From assembly GCF_030158815.1 (NCBI RefSeq), contig NZ_BPFZ01000002.1, positions 124,001 to 188,000 on the forward strand: a stretch of DNA of 64,000 nt, given 5' to 3'. The DNA is from Candidatus Phycosocius spiralis (lineage in GTDB: Bacteria; Pseudomonadota; Alphaproteobacteria; Caulobacterales; Aquidulcibacteraceae). Under the pieces are notes generated by a model, which worked only from the letters and a program-made list of their open reading frames with translations, did no database searches and was not told the origin of the DNA. The position numbers and the translations under genes were made by a program. Positions within the stretch are counted from its first letter, which is position 1; every line of letters starts with the position of its first letter. Positions 1-7,845 of this stretch are shown piece by piece.

Positions 1-1
1 T

Positions 2-205
2 GCAACGCGCGATGAAGTTGGTGACGCAAAGCTCGCGTCCATTGGCTTTCAGGTGATGGGGTGCTTTGATCGCGCTATTTTTGAGCAGTTGGAGAAGGTG
101 GTCGGCCTCATTGAGGATTATTTACGCACTCCGTACCCCCTCACCCCCGACCCGTCGACCTATAGGTCGACCCCAAGGGGCGAGGGGAGAAAAAGCTTCA
201 ACTAA
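2..205 (+). CDS. 3' end of a probable DUF559 (endonuclease-like) protein, partial
   Basis: An open frame enters from the left edge and stops at TAA 203-205. The visible residues contain RDEVGDAKLASIGFQV followed by IFEQLEKVV, which resembles the end of DUF559 proteins, a family distantly related to Vsr-type nucleases, where the usual form is R-x3-D-x2-L-x3-GF-x-V-x-R-F-W-N. Here the RFWN part reads GCFD, so the match is imperfect. The last 25 or so codons read through a GC-rich inverted repeat (TPRGEG), a common tail in this family. The N-terminal part lies outside the window, so completeness cannot be judged. The family call rests on pattern memory only. Confidence 0.45.
   Translation, partial: ATRDEVGDAKLASIGFQVMGCFDRAIFEQLEKVVGLIEDYLRTPYPLTPDPSTYRSTPRGEGRKSFN
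138..187. repeat. Nested inverted repeat with an 18-bp perfect palindrome
   Basis: Bases 154-171 (GTCGACCTATAGGTCGAC) are a perfect palindrome. It is flanked by CCCCTCACCCC-type and GGGGCGAGGGG sequence that can extend the stem with one mismatch. It lies at the 3' end of the DUF559-like frame and just past the 3' end of the opposing aminotransferase gene, so it may act as a bidirectional terminator or be a REP-like element. There is no clear T-run on either side. Confidence 0.55.
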
Positions 206-230
206 ATGGACTGGTGACTTCTTACAACGC

Positions 231-1559
231 CTAATCCACCGAATGCAAAACCTGACCAATCGTATCCACCAAGCGATCAATATGGCTTTCTTCAATGATC
301 AATGGCGGCGAAAGGGCGATTATATCGCCAGTGACACGGATCAGGGCACCTTTTTCATAAGCCTTCACAAACACCTCATAGCCGCGTGCGCCAATCACCC
401 CGTCACGTGGGGCAAGTTCAATGCCACCTATTAAGCCTAAATTGCGCACATCGATCACATGGGGTGCGCCTTTAAGCTCGTGCAGGCGTTGTTGCCAATA
501 GGGCGCGATATCGACGGCACGGGTCATGAGGCCTTCGCGCTCCATAATTTCCATCGTGGCAAGGCCCGCAGCGCAGGCTGCAGGATGGCCCGAGCAGGTA
601 TAACCATGGAAGAGCTCAATCAGGTTTTCAGGCCCACCCATATAAGCATCATGAACTTCACGGCGGGCAAAAACAGCCCCCATCGGTAAAGCCCCATTGG
701 TAATGCCCTTGGCGGTACAGATCAGATCAGGCGTGACTCCCAGCGCTTGGGTGGCAAAGGGTTTGCCCAAGCGGCCATAGCCGGTGATGACTTCATCAAA
801 GATCAAAAGGCAGCCGACGCGATCACAGGCGGCGCGCAATTCTTCCAGATATCCGATAGGGGGAATTAAAACCCCAGTTGACCCTGCCACAGGCTCAACA
901 ATCACCGCGGCAATCGTCTCTGGGCCATGTAAAGCGGCAATGCGGTCCAACTCTTTAGCCAGATGGGCACCCTTTGGGGGATGGCCTTTAGCAAACACAT
1001 TGTCAGCCAAACCATGTGTGTGGGGCAAGTGATCGACGCCAGGAAGCCCCGAGCCAAACACCCGTCGATTGGTGACAATACCGCCAACCGAAATGCCGCC
1101 AAAATTAGTACCGTGATAGCCGCGCTCCCGCCCGATCAGGCGGGTCCTGCGGTGATCCCCACGCGCATAATGATAGCCCAAAGCGATCTTAAGGGCCGTC
1201 TCCACGCTTTCAGAGCCCGAATTGGTAAAAAATATGCGGTCAAAACCATCGGGTGCAAGTCTCGCCAAACATTCGGCAAATTCAAACGCAATCGGATGGC
1301 CCATCTGAAAGGTTGGCGCATAATCGAGTGTCGCCATTTGTCTGGCGACCGCGTCCACAATCTCTTGGCGCCCATGGCCTGCATTGACCGTCCAAAGCCC
1401 CGCGGTGCCGTCTAATATCTCGCGGTCATCGTCGCTGCGATAAAACATGCCATAGGCAGAAACCATCAGGCGCGGGGCCGCCTTAAATCGGCGGTTGGCC
1501 GTAAACGGCATCCAAAAGGCATCAAGAACGGGCGCATTGGCTGGAGCAGAATTTGTCAT
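231..1559 (-). CDS. Class III PLP-dependent aminotransferase (omega-amino acid:pyruvate type)
   Basis: This 442-residue protein belongs to the class III (fold type I) aminotransferases. The order of motifs is an N-terminal WMPFTANRRFK region, GLWTVNAGHGR, FTNSGSESVETALKIA (phosphate-binding), LLIFDEVITGYGRLG with the conserved Asp, and CTAKGITNGALPMGAV with the Schiff-base Lys. This set is typical of beta-alanine / omega-amino acid:pyruvate transaminases, which move an amino group from an omega-amine to pyruvate. Length is normal for the family. It lies downstream of ubiB on the same strand after about 107 bp. In many alphaproteobacteria coaBC follows ubiB, so this neighbour is not the usual one. 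Substrate is not determinable from sequence. Confidence 0.9.
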   Translation of the reverse strand: MTNSAPANAPVLDAFWMPFTANRRFKAAPRLMVSAYGMFYRSDDDREILDGTAGLWTVNAGHGRQEIVDAVARQMATLDYAPTFQMGHPIAFEFAECLARLAPDGFDRIFFTNSGSESVETALKIALGYHYARGDHRRTRLIGRERGYHGTNFGGISVGGIVTNRRVFGSGLPGVDHLPHTHGLADNVFAKGHPPKGAHLAKELDRIAALHGPETIAAVIVEPVAGSTGVLIPPIGYLEELRAACDRVGCLLIFDEVITGYGRLGKPFATQALGVTPDLICTAKGITNGALPMGAVFARREVHDAYMGGPENLIELFHGYTCSGHPAACAAGLATMEIMEREGLMTRAVDIAPYWQQRLHELKGAPHVIDVRNLGLIGGIELAPRDGVIGARGYEVFVKAYEKGALIRVTGDIIALSPPLIIEESHIDRLVDTIGQVLHSVD

Positions 1560-1622
1560 AACAAAATGCTAAACCGCGCTCGGTGATCAATCAAGCGCAT
1601 TATCGAGGCTGGACGCAAACTT

Positions 1623-1648
1623 GTCCTCCCCAGCTCACGGGGGAGGAC
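1623..1648. repeat. GC-rich hairpin between ubiB and the aminotransferase gene
   Basis: GTCCTCCCC (1623-1631) pairs perfectly with GGGGAGGAC (1640-1648) around an 8-base loop. It lies just downstream of the ubiB stop. The minus-strand sequence after it has no U-run, so it would be a weak intrinsic terminator. It could equally be a REP-like unit. Confidence 0.5.
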
Positions 1649-1666
1649 AGGCGAGGCTTTATGTCT

Positions 1667-3097
1667 TTAGCGCTTACGCTGCTCGGCCCGTTCCACCAGC
1701 TTCTCAATGCGGGCAAATAAGAGGGGTAGTTTCCGCGCCGTTGTTATTACGCCTGAAACATCCTCACACAATTGGCGCGTCATGCCTTCAGGCCCCAAAT
1801 GGGCGGTCATAAAGCGTTCGACAATGGGGCGGGACGCCTCCCAAATATCGTGATTTGGATCAATAGCGCGCGCCACGCCTTCCACTTGCACCATTGTCTT
1901 TTGCAACAAAACAAGTTCGGGTCGCATATGCATGCCAAATTGCTCGGTCACATCAAAAAGCTGGGTCAATACCCGGCCCATGGAGACTTCGCGCGCTGGC
2001 TTACCCCAGATCGGCTCACCCACAGAGCGTAGCGCATGGGCAAATTCGCCTTCATCATAGTGGGCGGGCACATAGCCTGCTTCAATATGGACCGCAGCGG
2101 CACGTCGATAGTCGCGGTGCAAGAAAGCATAGAGGATTTCAGCCAGATAACGCCGCTCTGCCATGCCAAGGCGTCCCATAATGCCAAAATCTATCGCCCA
2201 TAGCGCGCCATCGGTGCCCAATATAAGGTTGCCTTCATGCATATCGGCATGAAAAACACCATGATCCAACGCCGCCGCCAAAAACCCACAAGTGACAGCG
2301 TTCGCCAGTTTAGGCCGGTCCGCACCCTCCAAAGCACCAACTTTAGTCAGACCCACGCCCTCAACCCAGCTGGTGGTCAACACCCGCCGCGCGGTACGCT
2401 GCCAATCAATCGTGGGCACTTTAAAAAACCCGTCTTTTGCGATGATCTCCCCAAAGGCATCCCCTGCCCCGGCCTCACGCCGCAAATCCAGTTCTTTTTC
2501 CAAGGCCGCGCGAATGGTTGCAACAAAGGCGATGGGTTCAAGGCGGCGGGTTTGTGGATAAAGTCTTTGTGCCAGAATGGCCGCGAGTGCCATGGCTTTA
2601 CCTTCGGCGGCGATCTCACGCTCAATACCCGGACGCAGGATTTTAACGGCGACTTTTTTGCCATCAGCCAGTGTCATTTGATGGACTTGGGCAACAGAAG
2701 CGGCTGCAACCACTGGCCCGATTTCTGGAAACAGGCTTTCGCGCTGATCACCAAAAGCCGCGTCCAATTGCGCGAGCGCGACACTTTGAGAAAAGGGTTC
2801 AAGCTGATCTTTAAGGCGCGATAAGCCTTGGGCCGCCTTCTCACCTACAATGTCAGGACGGGTTGCCAAAAGCTGGCCAAATTTGATCCATGCAGGCCCC
2901 AACTTTTCAAGGGCGCTGGCCAGCCTTGTACCTGGATCGCCAGCAATCTTGGCCGACCCCAAGCGCAACAAACGACCAACAAAGCGCGCGGGCGCTGGTA
3001 GTCGATCATAAAATTCGCGCGGAAGGATCGCATCATAGCGCCCCAAAATCCAAGCCGCGCGCACCAACCGCATCACCGCATCAATCACACCTTCCAA
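1667..3097 (-). CDS. ubiB: UbiB / ABC1-family atypical kinase for ubiquinone biosynthesis
   Basis: Member of the ABC1/ADCK family needed for ubiquinone synthesis; the family has an atypical protein-kinase fold with ATPase activity and is thought to assist handling of lipid intermediates. Visible motifs are the KxGQ signature ([16 protein letters not shown], about residue 70), an Ala-rich nucleotide loop ([11 protein letters not shown]) with the following VAVKIL lysine, [12 protein letters not shown] (catalytic-loop region) and [10 protein letters not shown]. The gene starts inside the end of ubiE (13-bp overlap), so the two are probably translationally coupled. At 476 residues it is shorter than the 510-550 usual for UbiB, and it ends in charged sequence (ERAEQRKR) without the C-terminal hydrophobic helices that normally anchor UbiB to the membrane. 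Confidence 0.92.
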   Translation of the reverse strand: MEGVIDAVMRLVRAAWILGRYDAILPREFYDRLPAPARFVGRLLRLGSAKIAGDPGTRLASALEKLGPAWIKFGQLLATRPDIVGEKAAQGLSRLKDQLEPFSQSVALAQLDAAFGDQRESLFPEIGPVVAAASVAQVHQMTLADGKKVAVKILRPGIEREIAAEGKAMALAAILAQRLYPQTRRLEPIAFVATIRAALEKELDLRREAGAGDAFGEIIAKDGFFKVPTIDWQRTARRVLTTSWVEGVGLTKVGALEGADRPKLANAVTCGFLAAALDHGVFHADMHEGNLILGTDGALWAIDFGIMGRLGMAERRYLAEILYAFLHRDYRRAAAVHIEAGYVPAHYDEGEFAHALRSVGEPIWGKPAREVSMGRVLTQLFDVTEQFGMHMRPELVLLQKTMVQVEGVARAIDPNHDIWEASRPIVERFMTAHLGPEGMTRQLCEDVSGVITTARKLPLLFARIEKLVERAEQRKR

Positions 3098-3870
3098 CCC
3101 CCGTGCAAGGCCGTGATGCCACCTGAAAAATTGGTGTATGTTACGCGATTAAAGCCTACTACGGAGATCATATCCGCAAAGGATTCTTGATCGGGGAAAC
3201 GGCGAATGCTTTCAACCAAATAGTGATATGGCTCTGCGTTCCCTGTCACAGCTTTCCCAATAGATGGAATAGCCTTGAACGACCAAGCATCGTACAAAGC
3301 TTCCAATGCACCCGTCGTTGGCTTGGAAAACTCAAGGCAATAAAAGCGCCCGCCGGGCTTTAAAACCCGATATGCCTCACGCAAGGCTTTGGGAATATTG
3401 GTGACATTGCGGATGCCATAGGATATGACATAACCATCGGCTGAATTGTCGGCAAAGGGTAAGGCTTCAGCGTCGCCTACAGCCCAACCCAGTCCATCAA
3501 GCCCACGCTCACGCCCTGCAGCAATCATTTCCGCATTGATATCGACCACGATGATTTCGGCAGGCTTTTGTGCCTTTGACCTTTGGCTACGCGCCCCTGC
3601 TGCATCGGCCAGTGCCTTAAACCGACGCGCCAAATCACCGGTTCCACCCGCAAGGTCTAAGATGCGTTCACCGGGCCTTGGATTAAGTCTTGCTGCAACT
3701 GCGTCTTTCCAAGCGCGGTGCATGCCCGCACTCATCAAATCATTCATTAGATCATAGCGGCTGGCGACAGCATCAAAGACCCCACGCACGCGTGTGGCTT
3801 TCTCATGCGCCGGCACATCTTGGAAACCAAAGGAAGCGGTGTTGGATTGTGTCTCTGCTGTCTTGGCCAT
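3085..3870 (-). CDS. ubiE: Ubiquinone/menaquinone biosynthesis C-methyltransferase UbiE
   Basis: SAM-dependent C-methyltransferase that methylates 2-polyprenyl-6-methoxy-1,4-benzoquinol in ubiquinone synthesis. Motifs are [24 protein letters not shown] near residue 32, the SAM-binding loop [29 protein letters not shown], and the UbiE signature [38 protein letters not shown]. The 261-residue length is normal. It overlaps ubiB downstream, forming a ubiE-ubiB operon. Upstream, only 8 bp away, a HEPN-like gene runs in the same direction, so ubiE may be transcribed from a promoter in front of that cassette. Confidence 0.96.
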   Translation of the reverse strand: MAKTAETQSNTASFGFQDVPAHEKATRVRGVFDAVASRYDLMNDLMSAGMHRAWKDAVAARLNPRPGERILDLAGGTGDLARRFKALADAAGARSQRSKAQKPAEIIVVDINAEMIAAGRERGLDGLGWAVGDAEALPFADNSADGYVISYGIRNVTNIPKALREAYRVLKPGGRFYCLEFSKPTTGALEALYDAWSFKAIPSIGKAVTGNAEPYHYLVESIRRFPDQESFADMISVVGFNRVTYTNFSGGITALHGGWKV

Positions 3871-3878
3871 AAGACCCT

Positions 3879-4364
3879 TTAACGCCCTGAAAGCTTTACG
3901 ACTAGCCCGACAACAATTTCTGAAACTTCGTGCTTAGTTATATGATCAAGATTATAAATGGCGCGCTTCGCTTGATCGATAAGGGTTTCAGCTTCGGTCT
4001 TGCCATATTCTTTGGTTGGCAAGTAATCTGCCTCTTTTCGTGCATTTTGCAATGTGATGAAGGTCAATGCAAAGTTGCTGTAGTGATCTGATCTATTTCT
4101 ATTTGATGATCTAGAGATTGCCTCAAAATTTGCTTTTACTCGGACATGATCAATTGATCGATAAACATTAATCCAGGTTTCTGATGGCATTGAATTGTCA
4201 CGCTCAAGCGGAACAATCCGATTGGCAACCGATCTGCAAAGATGGTCGAAAACTGCGTAATAAGCAGTGCTAACTGCTCGGTTGCAATCACTCGCTTTGG
4301 GTCGACCGCGCTCTCCACCAACTAGACGTGACGCACTCTTAATTAGATCTTTGGAGTAAGGCAT
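3879..4364 (-). CDS. HEPN-domain-like protein (UPF0332-type)
   Basis: This 161-residue protein has the pattern [22 protein letters not shown] near the N-terminus and NARKEADY then [13 protein letters not shown] toward the C-terminus. These resemble helical HEPN proteins of the UPF0332 kind, many of which act in toxin-antitoxin or defence modules as RNases or nucleotide-binding partners. An R-x4-H spacing occurs in RNRSDH (about residue 92), compatible with a HEPN Rx4-6H motif, but its placement cannot be checked without a structural alignment. It forms a same-strand pair with the unknown gene 8 bp upstream and ends 8 bp before ubiE. The family assignment is moderately supported; the function is inference. 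Confidence 0.6.
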   Translation of the reverse strand: MPYSKDLIKSASRLVGGERGRPKASDCNRAVSTAYYAVFDHLCRSVANRIVPLERDNSMPSETWINVYRSIDHVRVKANFEAISRSSNRNRSDHYSNFALTFITLQNARKEADYLPTKEYGKTEAETLIDQAKRAIYNLDHITKHEVSEIVVGLVVKLSGR

Positions 4365-4372
4365 GGAGTAGC

Positions 4373-4711
4373 CTAGGCAACGCGCTTGCGTTTGAGGTCC
4401 GCGTTAGGAAACTTGTGATAAAGCAGCAGGAGCCTAGGGTCACCCTTTTGATCAGCCTCTTGGATCATCTGGCCCGTGGCCGCAGCGGTTGCATCCGGGT
4501 CAGGTAACGATGTTGGATTAGGATGTGATAACCACACCCCCACAACTTCACCGCTATCAATCAGTCCTGTTTCAGAACTTGGGGTAGACCAAACAGTATG
4601 TTCCAACTCAATAGTTGCGTGCTCTAACTGATCCGCCGGGAAAAAGCGCCTTACAGCCCGCCACGCTAGCTCTTGGAGTTCTTCATCGGTAAGGCGTAGG
4701 GTTCCTGACAT
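4373..4711 (-). CDS. Unrecognised 112-residue protein paired with the HEPN-like gene
   Basis: I do not recognise a family. The protein is acidic in its first two thirds and ends in a basic tail ([10 protein letters not shown]). It begins [41 protein letters not shown]; the middle contains [12 protein letters not shown]. There is no signal peptide or membrane segment. The start is supported by AGGA eight bases upstream of ATG. It lies 8 bp upstream of the HEPN-like gene, and only about 40 bp separate it from the divergent mutM, so the promoter for the cassette (and perhaps ubiE) must sit there. The pairing suggests a two-component module such as antitoxin plus HEPN effector, but nothing in the sequence proves it. 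Confidence 0.7.
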   Translation of the reverse strand: MSGTLRLTDEELQELAWRAVRRFFPADQLEHATIELEHTVWSTPSSETGLIDSGEVVGVWLSHPNPTSLPDPDATAAATGQMIQEADQKGDPRLLLLYHKFPNADLKRKRVA

Positions 4712-4752
4712 TCTTAAATCCTAGCATAAAGTCGTTAAGCGCGCAAAATATC

Positions 4753-5628
4753 ATGCCTGAATTGCCCGAAGTTGAAACCGTCAGAAGGGGCCTTGCACCC
4801 ACATTAGAGGGGCAAAGGCTGTTGCGTGTGCACGCCCATCGCCCAGATCTGCGTTTTCCACTGCCCGCCAACTTCACAAACAGGCTGGTGGGTAGGCGCG
4901 TCACGAGCCTTGGGCGGCGGGCAAAATATCTGATTGCTTATCTCGATAGCGGTGAAGCCCTTATTATGCATTTGGGCATGTCAGGCCGGTTTTCGATTGT
5001 GGATGCGCGCGGTGTCTTGGCCTTTGATGATTATGCCTATTCAACCGAGGGCGATCCCAAGCATAATCATGTTGAATTTGACGTCGAGGGCGGGGCCAAA
5101 GTCATTTATAATGACCCGCGCCGCTTTGGCTTTATGGATATTGTTGCAATAGCAGAGCTTGAAAGCTGCAAGCATTTTAAGGCCATGGGTCCAGAGCCTT
5201 TAAGCAATCAGTTTTCGGCGGCGGGTTTGGCTGCAGCACTTTGCGCCAGAAAAACACCGATTAAGTCTGCCCTTCTCGATCAATCGACGGTTGCGGGCTT
5301 GGGCAATATTTATGTATGCGAGGCGCTGTTTCGTGCGGGGATTAGCCCAACCCGCCCCAGCAACGCGGTAACGCCCAGCGAAATTGTGGCATTATCAGCA
5401 GCCATCCGCGCTGTTCTAAGCGAAGCCATCGACGCTGGGGGATCTACCTTGCGCGATTTTGCGGCAGCCGATGGCTCCTTGGGTGGTTTTCAAGAACGCT
5501 TCGACGTATATGGTCGCGAAGGGCTGGCTTGCCCGCACTGTGCGCAAGACAAAGGGATCACCACCTTGGTTCAACGCCTGGTTCAATCGGGCCGATCTAG
5601 CTTTTTTTGTCCAAGCTGCCAAACCTAA
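4753..5628 (+). CDS. mutM: Formamidopyrimidine-DNA glycosylase (Fpg/MutM)
   Basis: Bifunctional DNA glycosylase/AP lyase that removes 8-oxoguanine and formamidopyrimidines. It begins [14 protein letters not shown], giving the catalytic Pro1 (after Met removal) and Glu2. HLGMSGRF lies near residue 76, the helix-2-turn-helix region contains [26 protein letters not shown], and the C-terminal zinc finger has four cysteines in CPHC...CPSC. The length of 291 residues is normal. It is divergent from the HEPN-like cassette and is followed 25 bp later by an enoyl-CoA hydratase gene on the same strand. Confidence 0.97.
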   Translation: MPELPEVETVRRGLAPTLEGQRLLRVHAHRPDLRFPLPANFTNRLVGRRVTSLGRRAKYLIAYLDSGEALIMHLGMSGRFSIVDARGVLAFDDYAYSTEGDPKHNHVEFDVEGGAKVIYNDPRRFGFMDIVAIAELESCKHFKAMGPEPLSNQFSAAGLAAALCARKTPIKSALLDQSTVAGLGNIYVCEALFRAGISPTRPSNAVTPSEIVALSAAIRAVLSEAIDAGGSTLRDFAAADGSLGGFQERFDVYGREGLACPHCAQDKGITTLVQRLVQSGRSSFFCPSCQT

Positions 5629-5653
5629 GGCACGCCGCTTTTGGAGTATATTT

Positions 5654-6430
5654 ATGGCCTATCACACAATCCTCCTTGCTGTCGCTGACCAAGTAGCCAC
5701 CATCACTTTGAACCGGCCCGAAGCGCTCAACGCCTTTAACCAGCAACTGATGGCTGAATTAGCAGCCTGTTTGGATGAGGTTGAAGCCCGCGACGATGTC
5801 GGCGCGATTGTGATCACGGGCTCTGCCAAGGCCTTTGCAGCGGGAGCGGATATCAAAGAGATGGCCAACAAGAGCTTTGCGGACGTTTACCGCGAAGATT
5901 TCATCACGGCCTCGTGGGAGCGCGTAACGCGTTGCCGCAAGCCCACGATCGCAGCGGTTGCGGGCTTTGCCTTGGGTGGTGGGTGTGAGCTTGCGATGAT
6001 GTGCGACCTGATCCTTGCCGCCGATACCGCCAAATTTGGCCAGCCCGAAATCAAGCTTGGTGTAATTCCAGGCGCTGGTGGTACACAGCGCTTTGCCCGT
6101 GCAGCAGGAAAAGCCAAAGCCATGGATATGATTTTAACCGGGCGCATGATGGATGCGGCGGAGGCAGAGCGGTGTGGCATTGTTGCACGCATAGTGCCCG
6201 CAGACGCTTTATTAGAAGAAGCCCACAAAACCGCAACACTCATTGCAGGCTATGGCACATTAGCTGTGATGGCCGCGAAAGAGGCCATTGACCGCGCCTT
6301 TGAAACGCCTTTGGCAGAAGGGGTACGCTTTGAGCGGCGTCTATTCCACGCTTTGTTTGGAACCGAAGATCAAAAAGAAGGCATGATAGCCTTTAGCGAA
6401 AAAAGGCCCGCGCACTTTAAAGGTCGCTGA
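5654..6430 (+). CDS. Enoyl-CoA hydratase (crotonase family)
   Basis: This 258-residue crotonase-fold protein probably hydrates trans-2-enoyl-CoA in fatty-acid beta-oxidation. It shows [15 protein letters not shown] near the N-terminus, the oxyanion-hole segment [11 protein letters not shown] (about residues 62-72), and [44 protein letters not shown], which carries the two catalytic glutamates. The reading frame is open further upstream, through the mutM 3' end, but ATG 5654 (MAYHTILL) gives the family's standard length and N-terminus. It sits between mutM and rpsT on the same strand. Confidence 0.94.
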   Translation: MAYHTILLAVADQVATITLNRPEALNAFNQQLMAELAACLDEVEARDDVGAIVITGSAKAFAAGADIKEMANKSFADVYREDFITASWERVTRCRKPTIAAVAGFALGGGCELAMMCDLILAADTAKFGQPEIKLGVIPGAGGTQRFARAAGKAKAMDMILTGRMMDAAEAERCGIVARIVPADALLEEAHKTATLIAGYGTLAVMAAKEAIDRAFETPLAEGVRFERRLFHALFGTEDQKEGMIAFSEKRPAHFKGR

Positions 6431-6538
6431 TGAAATCCAGGCTTTATTGCTTGACCTTTACGCCTCATTTGGGCATAGACCACTCCCTCTTGGGTAGCTG
6501 CTTGCCCACTCCACTCACAGTCTAAATTGGAATGATCG

Positions 6539-6811
6539 ATGGCTAATACGCCTTCCGCCAAAAAAATGACCCGTAAGATCGTGCGCCGCACTCTGGTCAA
6601 CACTGCGCGCCGTTCGCGCATGCGGACCTTTATTCGTAAAGTTGAAGAGGCGATTGCTTCTGGTGATGGCGCTGCAGCTACTGCTGCCTTGCGCTCGGCT
6701 GAACCAGAAATTATGCGCGCAGTCACAAAGGGTGTCGTCCACCACAATACCGCATCCCGCAAAATGTCACGTCTGGCACAGCGGGTAAAAGCTATCGCGC
6801 TTCGACCCTAA
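6539..6811 (+). CDS. rpsT: 30S ribosomal protein S20
   Basis: Small primary-binding ribosomal protein of the 30S subunit. The 90-residue sequence [19 protein letters not shown] and the conserved [24 protein letters not shown]-terminal region are typical of S20. It is preceded by about 108 bp of leader after the enoyl-CoA hydratase gene and followed by the 1-kb gene-free candidate origin and dnaA. This rpsT-dnaA neighbourhood is also found in Caulobacter. Confidence 0.97.
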   Translation: MANTPSAKKMTRKIVRRTLVNTARRSRMRTFIRKVEEAIASGDGAAATAALRSAEPEIMRAVTKGVVHHNTASRKMSRLAQRVKAIALRP

Positions 6812-7060
6812 CTAAAATCTTAAGTATCAATCCGCCATGTCTTCATCTCCCAGATAAGGCTGAGGGCATGTATAATTCTCCCCATTATGATTGAATTGTC
6901 CTAAGACGTATACAGACTATCAAACGCACCATTATTTAACATCCGCCATTGAACGTATGCGGTTGTTTGTGCTGGTAAGATACTTTACCTGCCCATCCCA
7001 TGGGCACTCTAAAACATCCTGATTCAATGGTCTTTTTAGACTTTCTTAAGTCGCCCAGCT

Positions 7061-7069
7061 TTATCCACA
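7061..7069 (+). promoter_or_regulatory. Consensus DnaA box
   Basis: TTATCCACA is an exact match to the DnaA box consensus. It is followed two bases later by TTGTGGAG, a weak inverted partner with several mismatches. It is the only perfect box I found in the rpsT-dnaA interval. Confidence 0.8.
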
Positions 7070-7463
7070 AGGTTGTGGAGTTGACTGCTTTTTGTAGCAT
7101 TGTGTTAAGTCTCGCTGATCATTGAGAATCTTCACATGTCAAGCGAATCACAGCCCCCATTTACGGGAAAAAGCACCTGACAAAGGCATAAAATACTGTT
7201 GCACACTGACGCTGTGTAGGCTTTAGTTTGGTCACGACGCCAACCTATTTAAAACTTATAAAAGGTATCGTCGTTCTGGAACGGACTTATTTCATTCAAC
7301 GTCGTAAGACGATTGCGGAAATGTGTCTCTTTTTATGAACGCAAGAAATTATGGGGCCACTCGATTGGATGGAAGTTGACTGCGAAGTGCCATGTTCTTT
7401 TAGACTCAAATTCCAATTGGGACTTAACATCCAATTGGGTTCATAAGTCAGGTTTCTAAAACT

Positions 7464-7568
7464 AGGGTGCTAAATGTTAGGGTGCTAAATGCCAGGGTCT
7501 TAAAGGTCAGGGTTTTAAGGGCCAGAGTCTTAAGGCCCAGAGTCTTAAGGCCCAGAGTCTTAATGTCA
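7464..7568. repeat. Seven tandem 15-bp repeats (iteron-like array)
   Basis: Seven head-to-tail units, each exactly 15 bp, start at 7464, 7479, 7494, 7509, 7524, 7539 and 7554. The two central units are identical (AGAGTCTTAAGGCCC), and the first two read AGGGTGCTAAATGYY. A degenerate eighth copy may precede the array at 7450. Every unit has a TTAA or CTAA core with 15-bp periodicity. The last three units each contain GAGTC, a GANTC methylation site of the CcrM type. The array lies about 280 bp upstream of dnaA. Fixed period and position suggest a protein-binding array, for origin control or dnaA regulation. Confidence 0.9.
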
Positions 7569-7569
7569 C

Positions 7570-7633
7570 GATGATATGATCATGATTATTCAATCAAGAT
7601 GATATGATCTGATTTAAAGGGCTTCGATCATAT
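7570..7633. repeat. AT-rich segment with 12-bp direct repeat, possible unwinding element
   Basis: GATGATATGATC occurs at 7570-7581 and again at 7598-7609, and a partial inverted copy GATCATAT is at 7626-7633. The segment is AT-rich and directly follows the 15-bp repeat array, which is the usual arrangement of a DNA unwinding element next to an initiator-binding array. That role is inference from composition and position. Confidence 0.55.
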
Positions 7634-7706
7634 TGGGGCGATATGGGATGTGAAATCCATGATGCTTCTGATTTGGGTTCGTTTGTAGGTTTAGGGGACT
7701 GATGTT

Positions 7707-7723
7707 TACCCATATAATGGGTA
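7707..7723. promoter_or_regulatory. Dyad upstream of dnaA (possible operator)
   Basis: TACCCAT and ATGGGTA form a perfect 7-bp inverted repeat around ATA. It lies about 120 bp upstream of the dnaA start and downstream of the repeat array, where a dnaA promoter would be expected. No regulator can be named. Confidence 0.45.
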
Positions 7724-7845
7724 GTCATGGTCTCGACGGGTCAAGGATGAAAATTAGGCTTTGATGCAATCATAGGGCTTACTTTCATAGGACCTGCTTT
7801 AAGTTGGTGTGCGACGAAATTTTGATTTGGTGGGGTTTTTGTTAG

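Larger units (their letters stand above)
6812..7845. other. Candidate chromosomal replication origin region (rpsT-dnaA intergenic)
   Basis: This 1034-bp stretch has no credible gene. It holds one perfect DnaA box, two CCAATTGGG direct repeats (7413-7421 and 7431-7439), a seven-copy 15-bp tandem array, an AT-rich segment with a 12-bp direct repeat, a TACCCAT/ATGGGTA dyad, and GANTC sites at 7021, 7126, 7145, 7403, 7525, 7540 and 7555. The features and the position in front of dnaA fit an origin plus the dnaA promoter. However, only one consensus DnaA box is visible, and alphaproteobacterial origins are often found elsewhere (near hemE in Caulobacter). GC skew across the whole chromosome or marker-frequency data would decide. 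Confidence 0.6.

Noticed and set aside
2237-2824. 195-residue frame on the plus strand inside ubiB
   Set aside because: It is antisense to a clear ubiB gene and has no recognisable motifs; long antisense frames are expected at this base composition.
5459-5653. N-terminal extension of the enoyl-CoA hydratase
   Set aside because: The upstream frame reads through the mutM 3' end out of frame; ATG 5654 gives the family-standard protein.
7464-7568. CtrA-binding sites (TTAA-N7-TTAA) in the 15-bp repeats
   Set aside because: TTAA cores recur every 15 bp, leaving 11 bases between them instead of seven.
7464-7568. CRISPR array
   Set aside because: The repeats are directly adjacent with no spacers and no cas genes are present.
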